From assembly GCA_013359265.1 (NCBI GenBank), contig JABWCD010000004.1, forward strand, positions 62,001 to 126,000: a stretch of 64,000 nucleotides of DNA. The letters run 5' to 3'. This document shows positions 1 through 8,816 of the stretch, in pieces; position 1 is the stretch's first letter; each line of letters opens with the position of its first letter. This stretch comes from Candidatus Hydrogenedentota bacterium (GTDB lineage Bacteria > Hydrogenedentota > Hydrogenedentia > Hydrogenedentales > SLHB01). The notes under the pieces are model-generated. The model did not search any database and was not told the DNA's origin. It worked only from the letters and a program-made list of their open reading frames with translations. A program made the position numbers and the translations under genes.

Positions 1-284
1 CCCGGTCCTGTTCCGGGCAATGGAGCGTTGGCATCGACGTCGGACGTATCCACGTCGCCGCCCATCACGCTGTTCAGCAGGCTCATGTCCGCGCCCGCGC
101 AAAACCCGCGGCCGGCTCCCGTCACGATGATTGCGCGCACGTCGTCCCGCTGCTCAGCGTCGGCCATCGCGCGCTTGTACTCTGCCTCCATCTTGAACGT
201 CCATGCGTTCAGTTTGTCTGGCCGGTTGAGTGTGATGGTTGCGATACAATCGGCCACGTCATATTGGATTTCGTCGAAGGACAT
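1..284 (-). CDS. Enoyl-CoA hydratase/isomerase family protein (3' end cut by window)
   Basis: The open frame runs off the left edge, so only about 94 N-terminal residues are visible. They read as a crotonase: an early DVADCIATITLNRPDKLNAW segment and then TGAGRGFCAGADMS, which holds the oxyanion-hole glycine region typical of enoyl-CoA hydratase/isomerase proteins. The family hydrates or isomerises acyl-CoA thioesters in the cytoplasm, often in beta-oxidation; the substrate cannot be told from this fragment. The ATG at 282-284 is preceded by GGAG at good spacing. The next gene on the same strand starts far upstream and ends about 100 bases before it, so the two could be co-transcribed. Confidence 0.85.
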   Translation of the reverse strand, partial: MSFDEIQYDVADCIATITLNRPDKLNAWTFKMEAEYKRAMADAEQRDDVRAIIVTGAGRGFCAGADMSLLNSVMGGDVDTSDVDANAPLPGTGP

Positions 285-387
285 GGAACGCACTCCGGTC
301 GTTGAGGTGGATTGCGGCGTCACCATTGCGCCGCGCGGAAGGACTATATTCAACGGCGCGGGCGCGTGTCGACCGGCGCGGCGGGCG

Positions 388-1824
388 TCAATACCTCACA
401 GTGCAGAGTAGTTTTTCGAGGACGTCCGCGGCGGAGAAGTCCGTGGAGCCATTGTGGCAGAAGCGGGCGGCGTTTATGTAATCGTCGCCGAGCGTCACCA
501 GCGGTTGCTCGTATGTGCCATCGCCGCGGTACTGGCCAAGTCCGATGTCGGCCGAAAGCCCGTTGCACAGGCATTTCTTTCCAATCGCGTCCTCGGGCTT
601 GCCACCTTTCTTGACGTAAGCGTGCACCGGTTCGCCGGGGCAGCGGAAGCCAACGGTGCCGTCGTCCTTGCGGTACGCTTCGCGCAGATATCCCAAATCA
701 CAGAGCCGTTCGCGCGATTCATATACCTCGTTGTCGGAAAGCGTGTCTTCCAACTGGGCGACCTTGAACGGAAATCCGGCGGGAGAGGCGCAGGGATCGG
801 TGAATACGCTCGCAGCACCCTTGACGGCCTTCGCCATAAGCGCGCGTCGCACGCTGGTGCAGAGGCCGGATTCGGCGCACAAGGCGAATGGCGTTCCGAC
901 TTGTATGCCCGCCGCGCCGAGATTGAAGGCTTCCTGAAGGCGTTGCGCTGTGCCATAGGAGCCCGCGAGCCAAAACGGCAATCCCAATTCGCGCATCGTC
1001 TCCAAATTGACGATGTCGCGTTCGCCATAGATGGGCTGGCCGTCGTCCGTGAGTTTAAGCGCGCCGCGTGGTGGCGCGTTGTGGCCGCCGGCTGTCGGGC
1101 CTTCGATGACGAAGCCGTCGATGCGCCCATTCGCCTTGCGCGTCAACATTACGGCGAGCGTGTCCGACGCGATGATGGGCAGGAAGTTTGGACGTTTGAG
1201 CTGCGGGAGGGGTACCTCGAACAGCGCGCTCGGATCGAAGTGCAGGCGAAATACTTCCCCGTGTTTCGCTCCCGTGACGCGCAAGGGGTACGACGCCGGC
1301 CGGTTCTCCGACAGGGCATCGAGCGCGCCGGGTATCTCCAGCGGGATGCCTGCGCCCATGATGACGTAATCCACGCCGGCGAGCATGGCGCCATAGAGCG
1401 ACGGCAAATGGGGGAGTTGGATTTTTTCGAGGTAGTTGATTCCGACCGCGTTGCCGTGCCCTTCGCGCGCGAGGTAGACCTCGACGAAATTTGCGGCGAC
1501 GGCTAGCTCCTGCGCGCGCCGCGATCCTTCGTAGGTGTGCATTGGCACGGACTTGAAGGGCTGGTTTTCCGATATGCCCCCGACCACGTAGTACGTGTTG
1601 AGTATCCGCTCGGCGGTTTCACCAAACGGGAAAGCCTCGAGCGCCCTGCGGCAGTGTCCTCCGTAATCGCCGCGCTGTAACCTGCGTGCAAGCACCAGAT
1701 CTATCGCCGTCCCGGAGACGACACCAAGTTGGCCGAAGCTCGATACTGCTTTAGCTAAGCGCCAATCCGAAACGGCGGCACCCATGCCGCCCTGAATGAT
1801 GATGGGCAATTGCCGCTCTTGCAC
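388..1824 (-). CDS. Nitronate monooxygenase / 2-nitropropane dioxygenase-like FMN protein
   Basis: A 478-residue TIM-barrel flavoprotein of the nitronate monooxygenase family. Visible signatures are IIQGGMGAAVS at the N terminus, EGPTAGGHN (the AGGH motif with the likely catalytic His) and GAAGIQVGTPFALC, the FMN phosphate-binding loop. It is longer than classic enzymes (about 320-360 aa). The C-terminal 120 residues carry several cysteines (CPGEP, KKCLCNGL) and resemble the extended subgroup whose substrate is not established. The GTG start at 1824 follows AGGGGG by about nine bases. Activity on nitronates is a family inference; reductases related to FabK are an alternative. Confidence 0.8.
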   Translation of the reverse strand: MQERQLPIIIQGGMGAAVSDWRLAKAVSSFGQLGVVSGTAIDLVLARRLQRGDYGGHCRRALEAFPFGETAERILNTYYVVGGISENQPFKSVPMHTYEGSRRAQELAVAANFVEVYLAREGHGNAVGINYLEKIQLPHLPSLYGAMLAGVDYVIMGAGIPLEIPGALDALSENRPASYPLRVTGAKHGEVFRLHFDPSALFEVPLPQLKRPNFLPIIASDTLAVMLTRKANGRIDGFVIEGPTAGGHNAPPRGALKLTDDGQPIYGERDIVNLETMRELGLPFWLAGSYGTAQRLQEAFNLGAAGIQVGTPFALCAESGLCTSVRRALMAKAVKGAASVFTDPCASPAGFPFKVAQLEDTLSDNEVYESRERLCDLGYLREAYRKDDGTVGFRCPGEPVHAYVKKGGKPEDAIGKKCLCNGLSADIGLGQYRGDGTYEQPLVTLGDDYINAARFCHNGSTDFSAADVLEKLLCTVRY

Positions 1825-2091
1825 GCGATTTCCCCCTATACGACCTTTGCGCGCCCGAAATCCCCCGATTCCAAGCCAGGAAAGAGAATAGCACTACGGA
1901 GGCGGCCGTACAATCGTATCGTGGGGCTGGTTACTGCCAGGGCCAAGATATTAATTGACATAAGCGATACAAATGTAATAGCCGGAGTCCCTTACAGGAC
2001 AACCCGGCTCGGGGTTCCGCGATCCGGGTAAGTAGCACAAGCGTAAATGCTTAACCATACAAAATGTAGTGTTCACGCCCGAAAATATCCC
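1825..2091. other. Intergenic region between divergent genes
   Basis: Separates the minus-strand flavoprotein gene from the murC operon. Short frames here have no ribosome site or recognisable family. Apart from the AGGGGG just upstream of the 1824 GTG and the candidate murC promoter at 2092-2120, I see nothing functional. Confidence 0.5.
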
Positions 2092-2120
2092 TTTTCTTGT
2101 GGCTGGAGTTTGTGTATACT
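2092..2120 (+). promoter_or_regulatory. Candidate sigma-70 promoter for the murC operon
   Basis: TATACT at 2115-2120 is a good -10 box. The only -35 candidate at 17-base spacing, TTTTCT at 2092-2097, is weak. A start near 2127 would leave a leader of about 30 bases before the GTG at 2158 and would exclude the longer frame that opens at 2047. Confidence 0.4.
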
Positions 2121-2157
2121 TGTCAAGTCTACTAGATATTGTAGGGGATGGCGTGTC

Positions 2158-3591
2158 GTGACAGGTCTGAAGCGGAAAGTGCACTTCGTCGGCGTCGGCG
2201 GCATCGGCATGAGCGGGCTGGCCGAGATTCTCCTGAATCTCGGGTACGACGTTTCCGGCTCGGACCTCCAGGCCTCCGAAATAACCGACCGGCTTCAGGA
2301 GTACGGCCTCACTTTTAAGGAAGGCCATGAAGCGTCGCAGATCGGCGACGCAGCGATCCTCGTCATCTCCGCGGCGGTGAAAAGCGACAACCCTGAAGTG
2401 GCCGCGGCTCGAGAGCGCGGCACGCCCGTAATCCAACGTAGCGAACTTCTCGCCGATCTCATGCGCCTTAAGCCGCACGCGATCGCCGTCGGTGGCACGC
2501 ACGGCAAGACGACAACCACGTCGATGATCAGTGCGATTCTCGATCATGCCAACATAGGCGCAACGAGCATTGTTGGCGGCATTCTGCACCGCAGCGGCAC
2601 GAACGCGCGGTGGGGGACGGGCGACTATCTCGTGGCGGAGGCGGACGAACACGACGGATCGTTCCTGCGGCTGCACCCGACGATTAGCGTCGTGACGAGC
2701 GTGGATGCGGAACACCTTGAATACTATGGCACGCTGGACAGAATCCAGCGCGCGTTCACGAGATTCTGCAACATGGTGCCGTTTTACGGGTTTTCGATCG
2801 TCTGCTGGGACGATGCGAACACGCGCGCATTTCACAGCGCGATCGACAGCGTGTGCGTGACGTACGGCACGGGCGAGGGCGCGAACGTGCGCGGCGGCAA
2901 CGCGACGCTCGTCGTGCCGGACAAATCCAAATCGAAGGCTTCGCAACTTGCCGAATTGCGCACACGCATTGACGTATACAGCGACGACACGCGCATCAAC
3001 GGCAAAGGGAAGCTGGGCACGCTCACCGTCAACGCCGTCGGAGAACACAATGTGCGCAACGCTCTCGCGGCGTGTACCGTTGGCCTTTGCCTTGGTATGA
3101 AGTTTGGCCAGATATCCGATGGGCTAAAGGTGTACGACGGTGTGCAACGGCGCCTGCAGGTGTGCGGCGAGTACAAGGGCATTACGGTCGTTGAGGACTA
3201 CGCACACCACCCGACCGAAATCGCGAGTACGCTTGAAGCGGTGCGCTGGGTCGAGCCGAAGCGCGTCATCGCGGTGTTTCAACCTCACCTGTTCAGCCGC
3301 ACGAAGTTTTTCTCCAGCGAGTTTGCATCGGTGCTTACGAAGTTCGACCGTGCAATCGTTACTCCGATTTACGCGTCGCGCGAGGCGCCGATGCCCGGCG
3401 TCGATTCCGGCCTGATTGTGGACGAAGCGCGCCGCGAAGGCGCGACGCACGTCGAACTCGTGAACGACGTGGCGTCTGTCCCGATGCAGCTTGCGTCGTC
3501 GCTGCGGGAGGGTGACGTGGTCCTCATTCTCGGTGCTGGCAATATCAACAAGATAGCCGCGCCACTGTTGGATGAAGTGAGGAAACGCTGA
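2158..3591 (+). CDS. murC: UDP-N-acetylmuramate--L-alanine ligase MurC
   Basis: MurC adds L-alanine to UDP-MurNAc, the first amino acid of the peptidoglycan stem, in the cytoplasm. All Mur-ligase marks are present: the Rossmann loop GVGGIGMSG near residue 12, ATP loop GTHGKTTTT near 113, an EADEHDGSFL segment, EHNVRNALAA, EDYAHHPTE and FQPHLFSRT. I chose GTG 2158 (477 aa, normal length) because AGGGG lies at proper spacing and the extra residues from the 2047 ATG do not resemble MurC. The stop overlaps the ftsQ ATG by one base, so the two are probably translationally coupled. Confidence 0.97.
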   Translation: MTGLKRKVHFVGVGGIGMSGLAEILLNLGYDVSGSDLQASEITDRLQEYGLTFKEGHEASQIGDAAILVISAAVKSDNPEVAAARERGTPVIQRSELLADLMRLKPHAIAVGGTHGKTTTTSMISAILDHANIGATSIVGGILHRSGTNARWGTGDYLVAEADEHDGSFLRLHPTISVVTSVDAEHLEYYGTLDRIQRAFTRFCNMVPFYGFSIVCWDDANTRAFHSAIDSVCVTYGTGEGANVRGGNATLVVPDKSKSKASQLAELRTRIDVYSDDTRINGKGKLGTLTVNAVGEHNVRNALAACTVGLCLGMKFGQISDGLKVYDGVQRRLQVCGEYKGITVVEDYAHHPTEIASTLEAVRWVEPKRVIAVFQPHLFSRTKFFSSEFASVLTKFDRAIVTPIYASREAPMPGVDSGLIVDEARREGATHVELVNDVASVPMQLASSLREGDVVLILGAGNINKIAAPLLDEVRKR

Positions 3592-4379
3592 TGGCGCGCG
3601 CGGCAAAAGCACGGTATCCCGCACAACGGATGGCGCGGCGCACGAACGCGCGCAGCGTGCGCGCGGCATTTTTTACGGCGTTTATGCTCGCGCTGTTCAG
3701 CACAGCGGCGCTTGGCCTGTACCAGTACGTAAACGATTCGGAATACTTTCGCGTGACGACGATTCAAGTGGACGGCGCACACCTGTTGAGAGCGGCGGAT
3801 ATCGTCGCGGCAGCGGGCGTATCGAACCAGGACAACATCCTGTTCATCAGTCCTTCCGCGATTGCGGAGCGCGTTGACGCGAACCCGTACATCAAATCGT
3901 GCGAGGTCACGCGGACGCTTCCCGACCTGGTGCGCATTTCAATCGAAGAGCGCTATCCGGTCGCGACGCTGCTGGCGCACAACCGCGCATACGAGATCGA
4001 CCGTGAGATGACGGTCCTGCGCCGATTGCCGCCGCAGGAGCCGAACACGGGCCCGCTCATTTCGCAGGTCGCGGAAATGGGCGCGGTTGATCCCGGCGTG
4101 CAACTGGTGCAGGCGCCGTTGCGCGTCGCGATTCAGGTTTGGGAAGCGTTCGCGGAGACAGCTATGGCGAACGAAGTGACTGTATCGGAAATCGCCGCGG
4201 CAGGCGTAAACGAAATCCGTATGTACTGCAACGAGTTGCCATTCGAGATACGCTGGGGCCGCGACGACGTGCGGCAGCAGGCGCGCAACCTCGATGTGTT
4301 GTGGCGTCAACGCGGCCCCGAATTGCCTTGTACCGAATATCTGGACCTGCGCTTCGGCCAGGACCTCGCATGTAAATAG
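3591..4379 (+). CDS. ftsQ: Cell division protein FtsQ
   Basis: A bitopic inner-membrane divisome protein that links FtsB/FtsL to the division site. The layout fits: a basic cytoplasmic tail of about 24 residues, one membrane helix (about 25-45), then a POTRA domain beginning YFRVTTIQVDGAHLL with the typical ANPYIKSCEVTRTLPD and VRISIEERYPVA strands, and a C-terminal beta domain. At 262 residues it matches the family. It starts on the last base of the murC stop. No murB or ddl separates it from murC and no ftsA follows it, unlike the classic dcw order. Confidence 0.93.
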   Translation: MARAAKARYPAQRMARRTNARSVRAAFFTAFMLALFSTAALGLYQYVNDSEYFRVTTIQVDGAHLLRAADIVAAAGVSNQDNILFISPSAIAERVDANPYIKSCEVTRTLPDLVRISIEERYPVATLLAHNRAYEIDREMTVLRRLPPQEPNTGPLISQVAEMGAVDPGVQLVQAPLRVAIQVWEAFAETAMANEVTVSEIAAAGVNEIRMYCNELPFEIRWGRDDVRQQARNLDVLWRQRGPELPCTEYLDLRFGQDLACK

Positions 4380-4440
4380 GGAAGTTTCAGCGGCACAACG
4401 CCGGAGGGATTCCGGCGGAACACGGTGGGGAGTTGCAGCA

Positions 4441-5676
4441 ATGCCAATCGGAATCACGGACGAACTTCGGACGTTTGACCAGCAGGCGGTCATCAAGGTC
4501 TGCGGCATCGGCGGGGGCGGCGGTAACGCCGTTGGCCGCATGATTGAGGCCGGCCTGAAGGAAGTGGAGTTCATCACCATCAACACTGACGCGCAAGCGT
4601 TGAAGCATTCGCCCGCGGGCACGCGCCTGCAGATCGGCGACGTAGGACTCGGCGCGGGCGCCAGGCCGGAGATGGGCCAGCAAGCCGCATTGGAAGACCG
4701 CGAACGGATTCACGACGTGCTGCGCGGCGCGGACATGATCTTCCTTACGGCAGGCATGGGCGGAGGAACGGGTACCGGTGCGTCGCCTATCGTTGCGGAA
4801 GTTGCGAAAGAGACCGGCGCGCTGACGGTCGCGATCGTCACGCTACCTTTCCAGTTTGAAGGAAGGAACCGCCACGACAACGCGTTGAAAGGCCTGACCG
4901 CGCTCGAACCGCACGTCGACGCCCTCATCGTCGTTCCGAATGACCGCCTGTCGCTGCTGTGCCACGAGAACATCTCGTTTCTGAACGCGTTCCGATTGGC
5001 CGACGAAGTGCTACACAATGGCGTGCGCGCGATTTCCGAACTCATTACGACGACCGGACTGATTAACCTGGACTTCGCGGACGTGCGGACGATCATGTCG
5101 AACAGCGGCCGTGCGCTCATGGGCATCGGTTCGGCGGAGGACGATAAGCGCGCAGTCCGCGCGGCGCAGGAAGCGATCGTTTGCCCATTGCTCGAGAAAT
5201 CGAGCATTGACGGCGCGATCGGGGTCATCGTAAACATCAAGGGCGGTAGCGACATGAGCATGCGGGAGGTGCACGAGGCCGTTACCACGGTGCAGAAAGC
5301 CGCGCACCCGAATGCGAACATTATCTTCGGCGCAATCATCGAAGACGAGCCGCGTCCGGACATTCAGGTGACGGTCATTGCGGCGGGCTTCCCGTACGAA
5401 GCCGTGCAGCCGCGGCCGCAGCAGTACGACAACTCGGTATCGCTGACGTTTGAAGTGGACGAATCGATGGCGCCGCCCCCGCTGCCCAGGATGGAGGAGC
5501 CGCCGCGCAAGTCGGCGCCGGTTGTGGCGCACCAGGAACAGTTCGCCTTCGAAGAACCGATCACGCACCACGAGGAGGAACGCCTGCCCGACAGTGTGCT
5601 ACCGTTTATCCCGCGCGAGCCGGAAGAGGACATGGGCATCCCGGCATTCATGCGAAAAAGGATTCGTAAAACGTGA
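4441..5676 (+). CDS. ftsZ: Cell division GTPase FtsZ
   Basis: A tubulin-like GTPase that forms the cytokinetic ring. It has CGIGGGGGNAVGRM at the N terminus, the nucleotide signature GMGGGTGTGASP near residue 105 and the T7 catalytic loop NLDFAD with Asp near 211. A Pro-rich linker leads to the conserved tail IPAFMRKR that binds FtsA/ZipA-type partners. ATG 4441 (411 aa) is chosen over the longer frame because GGGGAG precedes it and the protein then begins just before the GTPase fold. Its stop overlaps the pilT GTG by four bases. A true FtsZ argues against a typical planctomycete. Confidence 0.97.
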   Translation: MPIGITDELRTFDQQAVIKVCGIGGGGGNAVGRMIEAGLKEVEFITINTDAQALKHSPAGTRLQIGDVGLGAGARPEMGQQAALEDRERIHDVLRGADMIFLTAGMGGGTGTGASPIVAEVAKETGALTVAIVTLPFQFEGRNRHDNALKGLTALEPHVDALIVVPNDRLSLLCHENISFLNAFRLADEVLHNGVRAISELITTTGLINLDFADVRTIMSNSGRALMGIGSAEDDKRAVRAAQEAIVCPLLEKSSIDGAIGVIVNIKGGSDMSMREVHEAVTTVQKAAHPNANIIFGAIIEDEPRPDIQVTVIAAGFPYEAVQPRPQQYDNSVSLTFEVDESMAPPPLPRMEEPPRKSAPVVAHQEQFAFEEPITHHEEERLPDSVLPFIPREPEEDMGIPAFMRKRIRKT

Positions 5677-6770
5677 CCCTCGTCGAACAGTTGTTGCAGC
5701 GGGCCATCGACAAGGACGCCTCGGACGTTCACATAAAGTCAGATGGCCCGCCGTATTTTCGGATCGATGGCGATCTAATCCCGCGGAAGCGCGAATTGAG
5801 CGCGGTGGAAGTGCAGACGATCCTCGATCAAATCCTCACGCCGACGCAGAAAGACGTGCTCGAGCGGCAGGGCGAGGTCGACCTCGCCCTCGATCATCCC
5901 AAGCTCGGACGGTTCCGCGTCAACGTATTTCACCAGCGGGGCACGAACTCGATTGTGATGCGGCGCATCAAGAGCGTCATTCCCAGTTTTGAGGAACTGC
6001 ACCTGCCGCCTGCGATCGAGCGCCTGACGCGCCTGCACCGTGGGCTCGTGCTGTTTACGGGCACGACGGGTAGCGGCAAGTCCACGTCGCTCGCGGCGAT
6101 TATCGACTACATCAACGAACGGCGAAAGTGCCATGTCGTTACCATCGAGGACCCCATCGAATACACGCACCGCGACAAGCTTTCGGTCGTGAACCAGCGC
6201 GAGATTCACATCGACACGACGAGCTTTTCGACGGCGCTGCGCGCGGTGATGCGGCAGGATCCCGATGTGATTCTCGTGGGTGAAATGCGCGACCTCGATA
6301 CGTTTCAGGCGGCGATTAGCGCGACGGAGACCGGACACCTCGTGTTCACGACGCTGCACACGACGAACGCCATGCAAACCGTCGACCGCATCGTTGATTT
6401 GTTTCCGACGAACCAGCAGGACCAGGTCCGCTCCCAGCTTTCGATGAACCTGAAGGCGATTGTGTGCCAGCGCTTGTTGCCGCGTGCGACGGGTGGAGGA
6501 CGCGTGCCCGCGTGCGAGATCTTGTTCGTCAGTCCGGGTGTGCAGAAGCTAATCAAAGAAAACCGGCTGGACAAAATCCCCACGGCGATTCAGCAGGGCC
6601 GTGAAGACGGGAGTCAATCGTTCAATGACAGCCTGTTCGCGCTAATCAAGGCCAAACTGATCACGCTGGATTGCGCGATGGAAGTGTCCGACAACCCGGC
6701 ACAGCTTAACCTCATGATGCAGGGCATCACCCTCGCGCACATGCGCGGCGGCATTCTCGGGGAAGTGTAG
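5673..6770 (+). CDS. pilT: Type IV pilus retraction ATPase PilT
   Basis: A hexameric secretion-type ATPase that depolymerises type IV pili for twitching motility. Visible are the N-terminal ASDVHIKSDGPPYFRIDG domain, Walker A GTTGSGKST near residue 130, the Asp box EDPIEYTH, Walker B DVILVGEMRD and the His box HTTNAMQTVDRI. The 365-residue length is standard. The GTG start forms a GTGA overlap with the ftsZ stop, so translation is probably coupled to ftsZ, an unusual place for pilT. PilU is a possible alternative assignment. No other pilus motor gene is in the window, though a prepilin-type gene lies near the right end. Confidence 0.93.
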   Translation: MTLVEQLLQRAIDKDASDVHIKSDGPPYFRIDGDLIPRKRELSAVEVQTILDQILTPTQKDVLERQGEVDLALDHPKLGRFRVNVFHQRGTNSIVMRRIKSVIPSFEELHLPPAIERLTRLHRGLVLFTGTTGSGKSTSLAAIIDYINERRKCHVVTIEDPIEYTHRDKLSVVNQREIHIDTTSFSTALRAVMRQDPDVILVGEMRDLDTFQAAISATETGHLVFTTLHTTNAMQTVDRIVDLFPTNQQDQVRSQLSMNLKAIVCQRLLPRATGGGRVPACEILFVSPGVQKLIKENRLDKIPTAIQQGREDGSQSFNDSLFALIKAKLITLDCAMEVSDNPAQLNLMMQGITLAHMRGGILGEV

Positions 6771-6776
6771 CGTTCG

Positions 6777-8663
6777 CTACGGCAGTTTTCTCACGAGCTG
6801 ATCGTACAAGTCCGCGAATGCCTCGCCGCGCGATATTCCATCGCTATCCGACAGCCCTGCGTTATTTCCCTCGTTGTACGCAAGGCCATATTGCTTTCCG
6901 ATTGCCATGCATCGTTCAGCCCACTGCGCGCGTGTTATCGGCTGTTTCGTGTCACCCGCTACATCCTCAAGCTCAGAATCGGGAAATAGCGCGCTAACTG
7001 CCGCGTTGCCATCGGACACGGTTAGCGGCTCATCGATGCGTGCGCGGTAGTCGGAAAACACGCCTTTTGTTCCCAACAATTGACACGCCTTGAAGGCCAG
7101 ATGGTCTTTCGGAAGGTCGTCAAAGTAGGTCAGCACTTGTCCCTGTTCGACAAGCATGCGCTGCAAACTCTCAATGGAAACTGCACGCAGTGTGACGTCC
7201 TTTTTGATAGCCAGGTGCGCGGCGACGCCGGCGGCCTGACCGAGACTCATCCACGTAGGCTCAAGGCGAACTGATGAAAATGCAACGTGCGTCGCGCTGC
7301 ACGGCACCGGAACGATTAGACCTTCGACGCCTTTTGGAATCATGACGCGATAGGGAATCTGATACGCTTGCGTGTACTGGCGCAGCATCAGAATGTATCC
7401 CTCGAGCGCTGTCTCGTGACCCGGCTCGTACTTCCGGGTGGGAAACGAATCGATGGGGAACTCGCCCGCGCTGATCGCGTCCGCATGCACCGGCGCGCGC
7501 ATCGAACCCGGCGCGAATGTCAGGTCCCTTTCGCTCAATGTGTATTCGCCGACGACTCGCCGCGCTTCGCGCACGTACAACGCCCACGGAAAGTTCTCGT
7601 TATCGCTAAACTCGTCCGAAGAAAAGCCGTAGGTGCGCGCAAGTTCCCGGTCCTTCTCGGGCACCTCTGGGTCATTTTGCATAAAGTAGAAGAGGCCCAT
7701 GGTGATGTTGCGCAGACGCGCCTCTATCTCTTCGCGCTTCTCCCAGTTTGCTTCGACATACCCTGCGTTTTCTTCCGCGAAGGGAAACCCAAGCGGCCAC
7801 GGCTTCATGTTCGCGTCGTATTTCCGGTTTGGAATCTCTCCGATGGAGAACGCCAGAACGACGGAATCGATCCGGCCGAGTTTCAGATCGAGAAGATAAT
7901 TCAGATATCGCGCGCGATCGTAATCCGGCGGCTGCGACGGCATCACGCGCTTCGCCGGATCGGTGGTAAGGCACAACCGATACGTATACGCGACGAGCCG
8001 GTCGTCACCCTCGCCCGTTGTGCCGGGCAACAGCGAGCGCGTTTTGTGGTCCATGTAGATTACGCCGGCATGCGGCTCGTCAAATTCCGCGCGCGATTCA
8101 CGGCCGAGGCGATAGCGAGCACCCGCATACGCGGCGAGGTCACCCTCATACGTGGCGTCAATGAAGACTTTGCCGCGCAGTTCGCGCACCTTGCCGGTTT
8201 TGCGATTCGTCACGCGCACGGCGGTGACGGTCCGATCATGCCGGACGACTTCATCGAGGCGGTGTCCAGTCAATACGGTGATGCGACGCTGTTCCGTGAG
8301 CATGTCCAGAAAAATTCTTTCTGCCACGGACGGCTCGTAGTAGTATCCCTTCTCACATTTGAGCACCTGATCGGATTCCGGGCCGTAGGTGTCTACATAG
8401 TGTTTGTATACGCGTCCCACAAACTCGTCCCACTGCCCGCCAATGGCGTCCGCTTTGGTGATATCGGATTTACCGAGTCCGCTGGCGCTCATCCCGCCCA
8501 CGTGATTGCGGTATTCCGCCAGGGCCACACTGTGGCCCAGTCGGGCAGCCGCCACCGCCGCGGAGACACCCCCCGGCGTTGCGCCGACAACCACGACATC
8601 GAACGTCTGCGCTTCCACGAGCGGTGGTGCGAGCAGACAAATCAACATCAAAGCTTGACACAT
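6777..8663 (-). CDS. Secreted FAD-dependent oxidoreductase (FAD_oxidored family)
   Basis: A 628-residue protein with a hydrophobic signal peptide (residues about 3-18, ending VEAQ), then the dinucleotide fold FDVVVVGATPGGVSAAVAAARLG and a GGMSASGLGKSD segment. Such FAD_oxidored proteins are common beside sulfatase and DUF1549 genes in PVC bacteria; their substrates are mostly unknown. Start ATG 8663 is set by GGAGGA six bases upstream; the longer frame to 8738 adds residues ahead of the signal peptide. It is divergent from the DUF1549/DUF1553 gene and convergent with pilT. Confidence 0.85.
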   Translation of the reverse strand: MCQALMLICLLAPPLVEAQTFDVVVVGATPGGVSAAVAAARLGHSVALAEYRNHVGGMSASGLGKSDITKADAIGGQWDEFVGRVYKHYVDTYGPESDQVLKCEKGYYYEPSVAERIFLDMLTEQRRITVLTGHRLDEVVRHDRTVTAVRVTNRKTGKVRELRGKVFIDATYEGDLAAYAGARYRLGRESRAEFDEPHAGVIYMDHKTRSLLPGTTGEGDDRLVAYTYRLCLTTDPAKRVMPSQPPDYDRARYLNYLLDLKLGRIDSVVLAFSIGEIPNRKYDANMKPWPLGFPFAEENAGYVEANWEKREEIEARLRNITMGLFYFMQNDPEVPEKDRELARTYGFSSDEFSDNENFPWALYVREARRVVGEYTLSERDLTFAPGSMRAPVHADAISAGEFPIDSFPTRKYEPGHETALEGYILMLRQYTQAYQIPYRVMIPKGVEGLIVPVPCSATHVAFSSVRLEPTWMSLGQAAGVAAHLAIKKDVTLRAVSIESLQRMLVEQGQVLTYFDDLPKDHLAFKACQLLGTKGVFSDYRARIDEPLTVSDGNAAVSALFPDSELEDVAGDTKQPITRAQWAERCMAIGKQYGLAYNEGNNAGLSDSDGISRGEAFADLYDQLVRKLP

Positions 8664-8816
8664 GGTTTTCCTCCATCCGAGTTGACTGATTCTTAGCACG
8701 CGGCCCCGCTCGCCGGGTGTTCTGTATAATACGCACATGTGGAGGCGTATCGAAATACCGGGTAAGTGCGCTGTTTCCGGTCGGGCAGCGATGCGGTCCA
8801 GGCAAGTCGTTGCCGT

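Noticed and set aside
2047-2157. N-terminal extension of murC
   Set aside because: The candidate promoter and the AGGGG site both favour GTG 2158; the extra residues are not MurC-like.
1951-3048. 365-codon minus-strand frame
   Set aside because: Opposite murC, which carries all Mur-ligase motifs.
7368-8696. 442-codon plus-strand frame opposite the FAD oxidoreductase
   Set aside because: The minus-strand gene has a signal peptide, FAD motif and GGAGGA site; the plus frame has none of these.
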